A stretch of 64,000 nucleotides of DNA from assembly GCF_009741735.1 (NCBI RefSeq), contig NZ_WHOH01000003.1, positions 124,001 through 188,000 of the forward strand. Direction: 5' to 3'. The stretch is from Lentibacillus sp. JNUCC-1 (GTDB taxonomy: Bacteria > Bacillota > Bacilli > Bacillales > Amphibacillaceae). Below, one piece after another: positions 36,351 through 45,797 of this stretch; within the stretch, counting starts at the first letter, position 1, and every line of letters begins with the position of its first letter. Under the pieces are notes generated by a model. The model did no database searches, had not been told where the DNA came from, and was given only the letters and a program-made list of their open reading frames with translations. Position numbers and translations under genes: made by a program.

Positions 36351-37889
36351 ATGATGGAGCAGCATGATATGATTTTGGTACTTGATTTTGGGAGTCAGTA
36401 TAATCAGTTGATTACGCGACGGATTCGGGAGTTTGGGGTTTATAGTGAACTCCATTCTCACAAATTGACGGTTGAGGAGATCCACGCGATGCAGCCGAAA
36501 GGGATTATCCTCTCAGGTGGACCGCACAGTGTTTACGATGAGAACAGCTTCAGATGTGACCCGGCGATTTTCGACATGGATATTCCTGTCTTGGGCATTT
36601 GTTACGGCATGCAGCTGATGGCCGTTCATTTTAACGGGAAAGCTGAAAAATCGCAGCAACGGGAATATGGCAAGGCGCAGATTAATGTAGGCGGAGAGCC
36701 GACACTTTTCCAAAACCAGCCTGAGACGCAAACGGTTTGGATGAGCCATGGAGATAAGGTCGTGGAGGCGCCGGCATCGTTCCAAGTTGATGCAACAAGT
36801 CCTTCTACACCAATTGCTGCCATGAGTCATGAAAGCAAGCCATTATATGGTGTGCAGTTCCACCCAGAGGTGCGCCATACGGAATATGGCAATGATCTTC
36901 TGAAGAATTTTGTATTTAACGCATGTCAGTGCACGGATAACTGGACCATTGAGAATTTTATTGACCAAGAAGTGGATAAAATTCAGAAGCAAGTCGGTGA
37001 CCGCAAAGTGCTTTGTGCTTTGAGTGGCGGTGTCGACTCTTCAGTCGTTGCGGCCCTTATTCACAAAGCGATTGGCGACCAGCTGACCTGCATTTTCGTT
37101 GATCACGGTCTTCTGAGAAAAAATGAAGCCGATGAAGTGATGCATACCTTTAAAGATGATTTTCATATGAATCTCATTAAAGTTGATGCACAAGCGCGCT
37201 TCCTTGATAAACTCAAAGGTGTCGACGATCCTGAAAAGAAACGTAAAATCATCGGTAATGAATTCATCTATGTATTTGACGACGAGGCAGCCAAACTCAC
37301 AGAGATTGACTTTCTCGCCCAGGGTACGCTATACACAGATGTGATTGAAAGCGGGACAGATACCGCTCAGACGATCAAGTCGCATCATAATGTCGGCGGT
37401 CTCCCAGAAGATATGCAATTTGATTTGATCGAGCCATTGAATACGTTATTCAAGGATGAAGTTCGTGAACTTGGCACTCAACTGGGCCTCCCAGATACGA
37501 TCGTTTGGCGCCAGCCGTTCCCAGGTCCAGGTCTTGCCATTCGGGTTCTTGGAGAGGTGACAGAGGAAAAACTTGAAATCGTCCGCGAATCCGATGCGAT
37601 TTTGCGTGAAGAAATTGCCAATGCCGGTCTTGAGCGTGATATTTGGCAATATTTCACTGTGCTCCCGAACATTCGCAGTGTCGGGGTCATGGGCGATACC
37701 CGGACATACGATTACACCATTGGAATCCGTGCGGTCACATCGATCGACGGCATGACCTCGGACTGGGCGCGTATTCCATGGGATGTTCTTGAAAAAATCT
37801 CCACACGGATCGTCAACGATGTCGATCATATTAACCGCGTTGTGTACGATGTGACGAGCAAGCCACCAGCAACAATTGAGTGGGAGTAA
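36351..37889 (+). CDS. guaA: GMP synthase (glutamine-hydrolysing)
   Basis: The 512-residue enzyme converts XMP to GMP. The N-terminal class I glutamine amidotransferase contains [10 protein letters not shown] (nucleophile Cys about 85) and GVQFHPEV with the catalytic His and Glu. The ATP pyrophosphatase domain has LSGGVDSSV near residue 225, followed by the C-terminal dimerisation domain with the conserved EWE-type end. AAGGAG precedes ATG 36351. It lies between yebA and pbuG as in B. subtilis, but under its own guanine riboswitch. Confidence 0.97.
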   Translation: MMEQHDMILVLDFGSQYNQLITRRIREFGVYSELHSHKLTVEEIHAMQPKGIILSGGPHSVYDENSFRCDPAIFDMDIPVLGICYGMQLMAVHFNGKAEKSQQREYGKAQINVGGEPTLFQNQPETQTVWMSHGDKVVEAPASFQVDATSPSTPIAAMSHESKPLYGVQFHPEVRHTEYGNDLLKNFVFNACQCTDNWTIENFIDQEVDKIQKQVGDRKVLCALSGGVDSSVVAALIHKAIGDQLTCIFVDHGLLRKNEADEVMHTFKDDFHMNLIKVDAQARFLDKLKGVDDPEKKRKIIGNEFIYVFDDEAAKLTEIDFLAQGTLYTDVIESGTDTAQTIKSHHNVGGLPEDMQFDLIEPLNTLFKDEVRELGTQLGLPDTIVWRQPFPGPGLAIRVLGEVTEEKLEIVRESDAILREEIANAGLERDIWQYFTVLPNIRSVGVMGDTRTYDYTIGIRAVTSIDGMTSDWARIPWDVLEKISTRIVNDVDHINRVVYDVTSKPPATIEWE

Positions 37890-37901
37890 GATAGTAACAC
37901 A

Positions 37902-37935
37902 CGAACAATAGTAACTTTTTTATATTTATTGTTCG
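37902..37935 (+). promoter_or_regulatory. PurR operator (paired PurBoxes) of pbuG
   Basis: CGAACAATA (37902-37910) and its inverted partner TATTGTTCG (37927-37935) form a near-perfect palindrome separated by 16 bp, the arrangement of PurR control sites in B. subtilis. It lies just upstream of the pbuG promoter. Confidence 0.85.
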
Positions 37936-37943
37936 GAAATAGG

Positions 37944-37972
37944 TTGTTTTTCTCCTTGGATCGTAGTAAAAT
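37944..37972 (+). promoter_or_regulatory. Promoter of pbuG
   Basis: TTGTTT (37944-37949), 17 bp, TAAAAT (37967-37972), immediately after the PurBoxes. Confidence 0.55.
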
Positions 37973-38026
37973 ACGACTATGCTTCAGAAAAAAACATTTT
38001 GTTGATCGTTTGACAATGTTATAGAG

Positions 38027-38091
38027 TGCGTATAATTCTGGGAATATGGCCCAAAGTCTCTACCGGACACCGTAAATGATCCGACTACGCA
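38027..38091 (+). promoter_or_regulatory. Guanine riboswitch aptamer of pbuG
   Basis: P1 TGCGTA pairs with TACGCA. The core GAATATGGCCC, GTCTCTACCGG and CCGACTACG matches purine riboswitches, with C at the specificity position (guanine class). A terminator (38165-38196) follows before the coding region. Confidence 0.93.
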
Positions 38092-38163
38092 GGCAAGCAG
38101 GAACGCGTGATGATGAAGGTTATGTCTTCATCGTTTTCGCCGACTGCCTAGCCTTGCGCTGAT

Positions 38164-38197
38164 TGTAGAGCATCCCGGGCCGGGGTGCTCTTTTTAT
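38164..38197 (+). terminator. Riboswitch-controlled terminator of pbuG
   Basis: AGAGCATCCCGGGCCGGGGTGCTCTTTTT, a strong GC hairpin with T-run between the aptamer and pbuG. Confidence 0.85.
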
Positions 38198-38306
38198 ATG
38201 CATTTCGTTCTTGTCTCAGATAGCGGTTGGCGATATTGCTCACATATTCTGAAGTTCATATACCAGCGATCTTATATTTTAAACATCATACTAGGGAGGA
38301 AACATC

Positions 38307-39641
38307 ATGAAGAAATATTTTCGCTTCGAAGAACTAGGCACCAATTACCGTACAGAGTTTATGGCCGGGATGACAACATTTCTAGCCATGGCATATATTT
38401 TATTTGTGAACCCGTCTGTTCTGGGACTCATGGATGTTGAGACTTTGCCTGAGGGTGTGACCCGGATGGATCCGGATGCCATATTTGTCGCAACCGCAGT
38501 CGCAGCAGCAGTCGGATCGCTGTTTATGGGACTAATCGCCAAATATCCAATCGTTCTTGCGCCTGGTATGGGATTGAATGCTTTCTTTGCTTATACAGTT
38601 GTGCTTGGCTATGGCATCCCATGGGAAACAGCACTTGCAGGCGTCCTTGCTTCAGGTCTTATTTTTATCGTACTTACGCTGACAGGACTACGGGAAAAGG
38701 TGATCAATGCCATTCCGCCGAATTTGAAAATGGCAGTTGGCGCCGGAATTGGGTTATATATTGCATTTATCGGTTTTCAAAACGCTGGCATCATTGTGGA
38801 AGACCCAAACACACTTGTTGGTCTCGGCAACTTGGGCACACCGACCGTGCTCTTGGCAATTTTCGGTATCGTCATTTCAGTCATAATGCTGACGCTTGGC
38901 ATCAAGGGCGGTATATTTTACGGGATGATTTTAACCGCACTGGCTGGCATTGTCGTTGGGTTGATTGATCCCCCGACAGGCTTGAACGGCATTGTGAGTT
39001 CCGTACCAAGTGTCGCACCGACTTTCGGACAGGCCTTTCTTCATTTCGGTGACATTTTTACGTTGGAAATGCTTGTCGTAATCCTAACGTTTTTGTTTGT
39101 GGACTTTTTTGACACAGCCGGAACCCTTGTAGCAGTAGCGACTCAAGCTGGTCTAATGAAAGAAAACAAATTGCCACGCGCTGGCAAGGCGCTGTTTGCA
39201 GACTCTGCAGCCACTGTTGCCGGTTCCATTGTCGGCACGTCCACAACGACAGCTTACATTGAATCTACTGCAGGCGTTGGCGCAGGGGGCCGGACAGGCT
39301 TTACCTCTGTGGTCGCAGCGGGATTCTTCCTGCTTGCATTATTTTTCTCACCGCTTCTCAGTGTTGTAACATCCGAAGTGACAGCTCCTGCTCTGATCAT
39401 CGTCGGTGTTCTCATGTCGAGTGCCTTGAAAAATATTGCCTGGGATGAATTCGAAACAGCAGTTCCGGCGTTTTTGACCATCGTCATGATGCCGCTCAGC
39501 TATAGCATTGCCACCGGGATCGCGATCGGTTTCATTTTTTATCCGATCACAATGCTGCTCAAAGGCCGTGTAAAAGAGATTCATCCGGTTATGTACGTGT
39601 TGTTTGTGATATTTGTACTTTACTTTATATTCCTGAGCTAG
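38307..39641 (+). CDS. pbuG: Hypoxanthine/guanine permease (NCS2/AzgA-like)
   Basis: The 444-residue permease has 12-14 membrane helices and the NCS2-AzgA motifs TEFMAGMTTFLAMAYILFVN at the start, APGMGLNAFFAY and the SSTTT-like GTSTTTAYIESTAGV. It imports guanine and hypoxanthine using the proton gradient. Control by PurBoxes plus a guanine riboswitch agrees with this role. AGGGAGGAA precedes ATG 38307. Confidence 0.95.
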   Translation: MKKYFRFEELGTNYRTEFMAGMTTFLAMAYILFVNPSVLGLMDVETLPEGVTRMDPDAIFVATAVAAAVGSLFMGLIAKYPIVLAPGMGLNAFFAYTVVLGYGIPWETALAGVLASGLIFIVLTLTGLREKVINAIPPNLKMAVGAGIGLYIAFIGFQNAGIIVEDPNTLVGLGNLGTPTVLLAIFGIVISVIMLTLGIKGGIFYGMILTALAGIVVGLIDPPTGLNGIVSSVPSVAPTFGQAFLHFGDIFTLEMLVVILTFLFVDFFDTAGTLVAVATQAGLMKENKLPRAGKALFADSAATVAGSIVGTSTTTAYIESTAGVGAGGRTGFTSVVAAGFFLLALFFSPLLSVVTSEVTAPALIIVGVLMSSALKNIAWDEFETAVPAFLTIVMMPLSYSIATGIAIGFIFYPITMLLKGRVKEIHPVMYVLFVIFVLYFIFLS

Positions 39642-39642
39642 A

Positions 39643-39693
39643 CTAAAAAGCGGTGCTCCCTAACTGTTCAGTCAGGGAGCACCGCTTTTTATT
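39643..39693. terminator. Bidirectional Rho-independent terminator
   Basis: AAAAAGCGGTGCTCCCT...AGGGAGCACCGCTTTTT between convergent pbuG and the MFS gene. Confidence 0.92.
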
Positions 39694-40855
39694 CAATTAT
39701 TTGGAGCTTCTTTTCCCCAAGGTAGAAGGTGGTAGATGGTCAGGGCGATTGTGCCGATCAATGCCAGCCAGCCCATACCTTTATACAGAGTCGCAGCTTC
39801 AAAAGCATCAATCACCGCACCACCGACAAGAGATCCGATGATACCACTGATTCCAAAGAACACGGAATAGTAAACGAGATGGCCGGTAGATTGCAGGAGT
39901 CTTGGGACTAAGCGGCTGATGTAATCAAAGGCAGCGAGATAAAAGACAGCAAATGTTAACCCGTGCAAGAATTGTAAGCCAATGATCGACATCGGGCTAT
40001 CTGCCGCAGCAAATAAAAACCAGCGCAGACTGTAAAACACCCCTGAAATGATAACAAACACGAGCGGATGGTATTTGCGGAACCACCATCCTGCAGTTGC
40101 GAAAATAGCAGCTTCACTGATCACGCTCACAAACCAGGATAAGCCGACAAGTTCCTCACCCCCGCCGAGCTGATCAATGTATAATCCGATGAAACTGTCA
40201 TTGGCCCGGTGGGTAATCGTCAGCATCATCATAAACAGCAAAAATAAAATAAACGGTGTATTTGTGAGCAGCTGCTTTACATCTTTGAGGTGCACCGGCT
40301 CTGACTCAACCTTTACATCAGTCAAGCGGAAGGTGATGATCAAGGCAATGACACCAAAAAATAAATATGGCCAAAGCATGTAAGTGATATCTGTTCGTCT
40401 GAGGAATTCCCCAACGATCAAAGAAGATGTGGCAAATCCGATCGATCCCCACGTGCGAATGGTTCCAAATGACACACCGAGATCATGTGCCCGGCGCTGG
40501 GCCAGGCTATCACCCAGCCCCCAATCGGAGAGGTGAAAAAATAAAAGACAGCGCCCATGATCAGAATCGCCAAGAGGCCATTCATCTGGAAAAATACAAT
40601 ACTGCTGAAAATCAGACCCACAACACAGATCAGCAGCATGCGTTTAACCGTCTTATATTTATCACTCATATAGCCCCAGAACGGCTGAGAAAAAATTGAA
40701 GCAAGCGGTCCAACCGCAAGCACCCAGCCAATTTCAGTAGGATTCAGTCCCTTAGCTTTCAAATATAATGGCAAAAAGCTGATAATGATGGTGTTCGTCG
40801 CATGAAAACTGAACAACAGCATCTTCAGCGGTGTTAATGAATCTTGTTTTGACAA
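39693..40855 (-). pseudogene. MFS transporter (LacY/PucC-like, MFS_1-like), -1 frameshift
   Basis: Two minus-strand frames (40418-40855 and 39693-40475) form one 12-helix major facilitator of about 388 residues. The N-terminal half has the motif GYMSDKYKTVKRML (MFS motif A between TM2 and TM3). The frame breaks in a run of five C (plus strand 40518-40522); a sixth would restore SPIGGLGDSLAQRRAHDLGV. The relatives are nucleoside- or sugar-type symporters of unknown specificity. Start ATG 40855 has a GGGAGAG ribosome site. As all helices survive, a recent mutation or sequencing error is likely. Confidence 0.78.
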
Positions 40856-40906
40856 CGTATTCTCTCCCTGTAAACTGCTAATTTATTATATGTAAGAAAT
40901 GCGTCC

Positions 40907-41286
40907 GAGCGCCGATATTTCGGTTTGAGCGCTGATATATTGACGTGAGCGCCGATATTTCGGTTTGAGCGCTGATATATTGACATGAGCGCCGATATTT
41001 CGGTTTGAGCGCTGATATATTGACATGAGCGCCGATATATTGGTTTGAGCGCTGATATATTCACGTAAGCGCCGATATTTTGATCTGAGCGCTGATATAT
41101 TCACGTGAGCGCCGATATATTGGTTTGAGCGCTGATATATTGACATGAGCGCCGATATATTGGTTTGAGCGCTGATATATTGACATGAGCGCCGATATTT
41201 CGGTTTGAGCGCTGATATATTCACGTGAGCGCCGATATATAGATCTAAACACTGATAAAACAACTCGAGCGCCGCTGTTTTGCTAA
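40907..41286. repeat. Tandem array D: nineteen 20-bp units in alternating pairs
   Basis: Nineteen contiguous 20-bp units begin at 40907. Two sub-types alternate, GAGCGCCGATATTTCGGTTT and GAGCGCTGATATATTGACAT, giving a 40-bp higher-order period. Central pairs are nearly identical and the ends are degenerate. CCGATATTTCGG and AGCGCT are self-complementary within units. There are no unique spacers, so it is not CRISPR. It lies upstream of the MFS gene and downstream of msrA, both on the minus strand. Confidence 0.92.
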
Positions 41287-41339
41287 ACAGAAGTTGCTTT
41301 TTAATTGTAAATCTCACTCCAGATTCGAGCATCCTTCTT

Positions 41340-41867
41340 TCACTCGCCCCAGGCGCTCTGAATAAATTCATCTCGGCCAGACTTTTTACGATCCTTTTTA
41401 TATGCTTCAGGATTTGTCTTATAAAAATTTTGATGCTCTGATTCAGCCGGGTAAAAAGTTTCCGCGGGCAGAACTTGTGTAACAATCGGCTTCGTAAACC
41501 GTCCACTTTGCTCAAGTGCCGCTTTTGAGGCCAATGCCTGTGCCTTCTGTTCGTTATCATGATAAAAGATCGCTGTCCGGTAAGAATCGCCACGGTCCTG
41601 AAATTGTCCACCGTCATCGGTTGGGTCAATTTGTTTCCAGTAGAGGTCCAAGATGGTTTCGTAATTGATCAAATCTGGATCAAAAGTGATTTCCACCGCT
41701 TCAAAATGTCCACTTGTACCAGACTTCACATCTTTATAAGTTGGATTGTCCAAGTGTCCTCCAGTATATCCTGAAACAACTTTATGAACCCCGTCCCATT
41801 GGTCAAACGGTTTAACCATGCACCAAAAGCAACCCCCAGCAAATGTAGCTTTTTTCAAATCAGCCAT
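41340..41867 (-). CDS. msrA: Peptide methionine sulfoxide reductase A
   Basis: The 175-residue enzyme reduces methionine-S-sulfoxide in proteins and free form. The catalytic motif GCFWCMVKPFD lies near residue 11, with the nucleophile being the first Cys. GYTGGHLDNPTYKDV and HFEAVEITFDP follow as in the family. ATG 41867 is chosen because GGGAGGGG lies upstream; 10 extra residues are possible from ATG 41897. No msrB follows, so it stands alone. Confidence 0.93.
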   Translation of the reverse strand: MADLKKATFAGGCFWCMVKPFDQWDGVHKVVSGYTGGHLDNPTYKDVKSGTSGHFEAVEITFDPDLINYETILDLYWKQIDPTDDGGQFQDRGDSYRTAIFYHDNEQKAQALASKAALEQSGRFTKPIVTQVLPAETFYPAESEHQNFYKTNPEAYKKDRKKSGRDEFIQSAWGE

Positions 41868-41970
41868 TAAAATCCCCTCCCAAAAGGATGAATTCATTAC
41901 TTATTTCGTTTAAAATTAGTGTAGAATAGTATCCAAGTCTGTTCATACAAATGAAACATACACACAATAT

Positions 41971-42219
41971 CCGTAAACTGCGAACCAAAAAACATAGTAG
42001 GTCAAAACCCATCTATGTATATAAGAGCACCGTGATTTCCGCTGCGGGAAGTCTCTTTAACTTTATGACAGCTCAAGTGCGACATCTGTTCAAGAAGTGC
42101 ACTTTTACAGTGTCTTCTAGCCGCGGGCACGGCCTCAGCCTCCTCGCGGAAAGCGAAGTGTTTTCCCCTAGCGGTTGCTAGAAGCAGTCATTCCAAGTCT
42201 TCTCGAGTTCGCAGTTTAT
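41971..42219. repeat. GC-rich MITE-like dispersed element, copy 2
   Basis: The ends are CCGTAAACTGCGAACCAA (41971-41988) and GAGTTCGCAGTTTAT (42205-42219), an inverted repeat. The interior from about 42031 to 42150 is almost identical for about 100 bp to 54054-54170 in copy 3 (GCTGCGGGAAGTC, CAGCTCAAGTGCGACATCTG, CTTCTAGCCGCGGGCACGG). It occupies most of the 477-bp gap between msrA and the MOSC gene. Confidence 0.8.
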
Positions 42220-42344
42220 ATCAAGAGTTTCTTAAAAACGACATGTAACAGACACAACGTTTCATGTGCTTCAACAAGCCGTGCCATGCAAGCAAGGCAC
42301 GTGCCAGCTGCTTTTAACTATAACATAATTATATTGTAGGTGAC

Positions 42345-43061
42345 ATGATGGAGAAACCATTAATCAATAAACTGTTTATCGGAAAAGTAAAAGAGTTAGG
42401 CAAGCCGGATGCAACTGATAAAATGGACCGTCCTTGGAAAACAGGCATGTTCAAGCATGCCGTCAGCGCCCCTGTGTACCTAGGTGATACGGGCTTTAAT
42501 GGTGATGAAGTAGCTGATACAAAAAACCACGGCGGACCCGAGAAGGCTGTATTTGCCTATCCCGCATTTCATTACTCCTATTGGCGGGAAGAATTGGGGT
42601 TGAGTAAGGAAGAAATCGGTCCGGGCTCTATGGGAGAGAACTTTTCCATGGAAAACATGGATGAAACGTCAGTCTGTATTGGAGATACCTACCGGTGTGG
42701 TGATGCTCTTATCCAGGTGTCACAGCCGCGTCGCCCTTGCTGGAAACCCGCGAGACGACATCGCGTTATTGATTTCGCCCTTCGTATTCAGAACTCGGGA
42801 AGGACCGGGTGGTACTACCGGGTGATTCAAACTGGAACTGTTGAGCCCGGGACAACGCTTACGCTTGAAGAACGTCCTTATCCTGAGTGGACCATTGAAG
42901 CTTGCAACACGATTATGTACAAGGGAAAAAGAGATCTGGAACAAACCCGGGCTCTCGCTGACTGTGAGTTGCTGGCTCCAAACTGGAAACGCACACTCAG
43001 CAAGCGTCTGAAAGGAATGGAATCTTCCAGTGAAAAAAGGGTGTACGGACCTAACCGTTAG
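42345..43061 (+). CDS. MOSC domain protein (YiiM/YuaD-like)
   Basis: The 238-residue protein has the MOSC domain with the GPEKAVFAY and GSMGENFSMEN segments and the conserved cysteine in VSQPRRPCWKPARR, the proposed sulfur carrier or molybdenum-cofactor contact. YiiM-like proteins bind molybdenum cofactor and reduce N-hydroxylated bases or give 6-hydroxylaminopurine resistance. ATG 42345 or 42348 can start it; the ribosome site TAGGTGAC is weak. The gene sits upstream of the purine region. Confidence 0.82.
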   Translation: MMEKPLINKLFIGKVKELGKPDATDKMDRPWKTGMFKHAVSAPVYLGDTGFNGDEVADTKNHGGPEKAVFAYPAFHYSYWREELGLSKEEIGPGSMGENFSMENMDETSVCIGDTYRCGDALIQVSQPRRPCWKPARRHRVIDFALRIQNSGRTGWYYRVIQTGTVEPGTTLTLEERPYPEWTIEACNTIMYKGKRDLEQTRALADCELLAPNWKRTLSKRLKGMESSSEKRVYGPNR

Positions 43062-43125
43062 GGGAAAATTATAAGGAGACACTGCATACACATATATAAA
43101 CGGACACACGAAAGGATTGATCTTT

Positions 43126-43857
43126 TTGCTGGAGAACGCTTATGTCATGGTCGCGATTATCCTCGTGATCAATATCGTCTATGTATCTTTTTCGACGATC
43201 CGCATGATCTTAACACTGAAGGGGCGCCGCTATCTCGCTGCTTTGATCAGTATGGTCGAGATGGTTGTGTATGTGGTTGGGCTCGGTCTTGTCTTGGACA
43301 ACCTCGACCAAATCCAGAACGTCATCGCTTATGCGGTTGGTTTTGGGATCGGTGTGATTGTGGGAACAAAAATTGAAGAGAAATTGGCCCTGGGTTATAT
43401 AACGGTCAATGTCATTTCATCAGACCCGAACATTGAATTCACCCGTAAACTCCGGGACAAAGGCTACGGGGTGACAAGCTGGTTTGCTTACGGCATGGAC
43501 GGAGATCGTCTTGCGATGCAAATTCTTACCCCGCGAAAGTATGAGCTTAAATTGTATGAAACGATTAAAAACATTGATCCAAAAGCTTTCATTATTTCAT
43601 ATGAACCGAAACAGATTCATGGTGGCTTCTGGGTGAAACAGGTACGTAAAGGGCGTTTGTTTAACCCTAAGAAAGCCAAACCATCTCAATCTGACATACC
43701 GCCATATAGTGCTGCACCAGGGGTGGCGTCTCCGGAAACTCATCCAACTCAACCTGTGCAGACGCCTGCGGGAGATGACACACCTTATAATCAAACCACT
43801 GGGCATGGTGAAAACATACAAAACTCAAATGATCAGCCTGATAACAAGCGTGATTAA
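43126..43857 (+). CDS. UPF0316 (DUF2179) membrane protein, YebE-like, with extended tail
   Basis: The 243-residue protein has three N-terminal helices (about 5-80), then a DUF2179-like domain with [18 protein letters not shown] and [17 protein letters not shown]. The C-terminal about 60 residues are Pro/Ser/Thr/Gln-rich low-complexity sequence; B. subtilis YebE lacks this tail. I prefer TTG 43126 because AAAGGA lies 9 bp upstream; TTG 43117 lies directly at the ribosome site. The function is unknown. Its position before purE matches B. subtilis. Confidence 0.82.
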   Translation: MLENAYVMVAIILVINIVYVSFSTIRMILTLKGRRYLAALISMVEMVVYVVGLGLVLDNLDQIQNVIAYAVGFGIGVIVGTKIEEKLALGYITVNVISSDPNIEFTRKLRDKGYGVTSWFAYGMDGDRLAMQILTPRKYELKLYETIKNIDPKAFIISYEPKQIHGGFWVKQVRKGRLFNPKKAKPSQSDIPPYSAAPGVASPETHPTQPVQTPAGDDTPYNQTTGHGENIQNSNDQPDNKRD

Positions 43858-43867
43858 CAGCAAAACA

Positions 43868-43901
43868 CGAACAATAAAATATTTTATTCATTTTAAGTTC
43901 G
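43868..43901 (+). promoter_or_regulatory. PurR operator (paired PurBoxes) of the pur operon
   Basis: CGAACAATA (43868-43876) and TAAGTTCG (43894-43901) are inverted with the same 34-bp overall spacing as the pbuG operator. Repression by PurR without PRPP is expected. Confidence 0.8.
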
Positions 43902-43908
43902 TTTTTTG

Positions 43909-43937
43909 TTGAAAATCCTGTTTTTTTCTGTTAGGCT
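43909..43937 (+). promoter_or_regulatory. Promoter of the pur operon
   Basis: TTGAAA (43909-43914), 17-bp T-rich spacer, TAGGCT (43932-43937), right behind the PurBoxes. Confidence 0.5.
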
Positions 43938-43983
43938 AAACTTAGAAAAAAGCACGACGTCCAATTACTGCAAATTAATTAGT

Positions 43984-44054
43984 TGCCTCATATATTTTCG
44001 GGGATATGGCCTGAAAGTTTCTACCCGGCACCGTAAATGCCGGACTATGAGGGA
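43984..44054 (+). promoter_or_regulatory. Guanine riboswitch aptamer of the pur operon
   Basis: P1 CCTCATA pairs with TATGAGG. The core GGATATGGCC, GTTTCTACCCGG and GCCGGACTATG fits purine riboswitches, with the specificity C for guanine or hypoxanthine. A long terminator follows. Confidence 0.95.
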
Positions 44055-44103
44055 AGATGTTCAAAAATGGAGATGCTTGGTCCATAACGGACAGGTCTTC
44101 AGA

Positions 44104-44156
44104 TTGAGTCTATTCATCTTCTCTCATATAAGAGGGAGACGAATAGACTTTTTTAA
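44104..44156 (+). terminator. Riboswitch-controlled terminator of the pur operon
   Basis: GAGTCTATTCATCTTCTCTC pairs with GAGGGAGACGAATAGAC, then TTTTTT, ending 33 bp before purE. Confidence 0.85.
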
Positions 44157-44188
44157 TGCTCAAACTACACATAGAAAGAGGGATTTAT

Positions 44189-44680
44189 GTGAAACAGATT
44201 GGTGTCATTATGGGAAGCATTTCAGATTGGGAAACGATGGCACATACGTGCAACACCCTGGACGAGCTTGGCATATCCTATGAAAAAGAAGTCATTTCCG
44301 CACATAGAACGCCCGACGATATGTTTGAGTACGCAAAAACTGCTAAGGAGCGCGGTTTAAAGCTCATCATTGCCGGGGCGGGGGGCGCGGCGCATCTGCC
44401 CGGAATGGTCGCCTCACAAACATCACTCCCTGTTATAGGTGTACCGATTCAATCCAAAGCTTTGAACGGCATGGACTCCCTTTTGTCTATTGTCCAAATG
44501 CCTGGGGGTGTTCCCACTGCAACGATGGCTATTGGCAAAGCAGGAGCGATCAATGCGGCGCTGTTTGCTGGAAGAATGCTTGGTGCATTTGATGAAGAAA
44601 TCTCTGGAAATCTCAATAAATATCAAGCAAAACTAACAAAAAAAGTATCAGAAATGAGGGACGAACTTGCAGACCAATAA
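44189..44680 (+). CDS. purE: N5-carboxyaminoimidazole ribonucleotide mutase
   Basis: The 163-residue class I PurE isomerises N5-CAIR to CAIR in de novo purine synthesis, together with Pur[10 protein letters not shown] and the AHRTPDDM histidine region are diagnostic. I choose GTG 44189 because AGAAAGAGGG precedes it and the resulting length matches B. subtilis PurE (162). It overlaps purK by 14 bp. Confidence 0.95.
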   Translation: MKQIGVIMGSISDWETMAHTCNTLDELGISYEKEVISAHRTPDDMFEYAKTAKERGLKLIIAGAGGAAHLPGMVASQTSLPVIGVPIQSKALNGMDSLLSIVQMPGGVPTATMAIGKAGAINAALFAGRMLGAFDEEISGNLNKYQAKLTKKVSEMRDELADQ

Positions 44681-45797
44681 AATCATTCAACCACCACAAA
44701 CGATTGGCATCATTGGCGGCGGCCAGCTCGGACGCATGATGGCCCTCGCTGTTAAATATATGGGATACAGAGTCATGGTTCTTGACCCTATGCCTGACTG
44801 CCCGACCGCCCAAGTAGCTGATGAACATATTACCGCAGCTTACGATGACATGAACGGGATTAAGACATTGGTAGCCAACAGCAATGTCGTGACCTATGAA
44901 TTTGAAAATGTTGATCTTGAAGCAGCAAGTTATATAGAAGAAACCGGCAAATTGCCCCAAGGGTCAGAGGCTCTCGCGATCACACAAAACAGGGAAAAAG
45001 AGAAGCAACTGATGACCTCTCTCAACCTGCCAGTGCCGGAGTTTGCGATTGTTCATAACGCTGAAGAATGCCGTGGAGCACTTAAGACATTCACTTTTCC
45101 AGCCGTGATCAAAACGTGCAGCGGCGGTTATGACGGCAAAGGTCAGTTGAAATTGACCGGTCCAGATGATACTGAAGCAGCTGCTGAGTTTGCCGAGAAA
45201 AATGGCCACTGCATTATCGAACGCTGGCTCTCTTTTGACAAAGAAATCTCGACGGTGTTTACACGAAGCAAGAATGGGGATATACAATTTTTCCCGATTG
45301 CAGAAAATGAACACCGGGACCATATTTTATACAAAACAACAGCACCGGCAGCTGTGAGTGACCATGTTGCTGAAAAAGCAAAGGCCGCAGCCAAGCAGAT
45401 TGCCGAACGTATGAACATTGTCGGTACATTTGCGATTGAAATGTTTGTCTCAGGTGAAGATATTCACATTAACGAAATGGCGCCACGGCCGCATAATTCC
45501 GGGCATTACACGATTGAAGCATGCAACATTTCTCAGTTTGGCCAACATATCCGCGCGATTTGCGGATTGCCGCTCATGAATGTTCAGCTCCTGCAGCCCT
45601 CTGTCATGATCAATGTGCTGGGTGATACATTGAAAGCTGCTGAAACAAGCATGACCACGATGCCATATGGCTTTTTCCATCTGTACGGTAAAGTGTCTGT
45701 CAGGCCAAAGCGGAAAATGGGGCATATTACATTTATAGCGGAGACACAAGAAATGCTCCAAGAACAAATCAGTATGCTTGAGGAGGCCATTCAATGA
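44667..45797 (+). CDS. purK: N5-carboxyaminoimidazole ribonucleotide synthase
   Basis: The 376-residue ATP-grasp enzyme carboxylates AIR with bicarbonate. [17 protein letters not shown] at the start is the PurK preATP-grasp signature, and [12 protein letters not shown] and [16 protein letters not shown] mark the ATP-grasp and substrate sites. The start is TTG 44667 inside the end of purE. It overlaps purB by ATGA. Confidence 0.95.
   Translation: MQTNKIIQPPQTIGIIGGGQLGRMMALAVKYMGYRVMVLDPMPDCPTAQVADEHITAAYDDMNGIKTLVANSNVVTYEFENVDLEAASYIEETGKLPQGSEALAITQNREKEKQLMTSLNLPVPEFAIVHNAEECRGALKTFTFPAVIKTCSGGYDGKGQLKLTGPDDTEAAAEFAEKNGHCIIERWLSFDKEISTVFTRSKNGDIQFFPIAENEHRDHILYKTTAPAAVSDHVAEKAKAAAKQIAERMNIVGTFAIEMFVSGEDIHINEMAPRPHNSGHYTIEACNISQFGQHIRAICGLPLMNVQLLQPSVMINVLGDTLKAAETSMTTMPYGFFHLYGKVSVRPKRKMGHITFIAETQEMLQEQISMLEEAIQ

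Noticed and set aside
40907..41286. CRISPR array
   Set aside because: Units are contiguous 20-bp repeats with no unique spacers, and no cas genes are present.
40886..41629. A long minus-strand frame with repeated MSIYQRSN-type peptides across tandem array D
   Set aside because: The peptide repeat is the mechanical result of 20-bp units (three units equal 20 codons); there is no ribosome site, and it also overlaps msrA in another frame.
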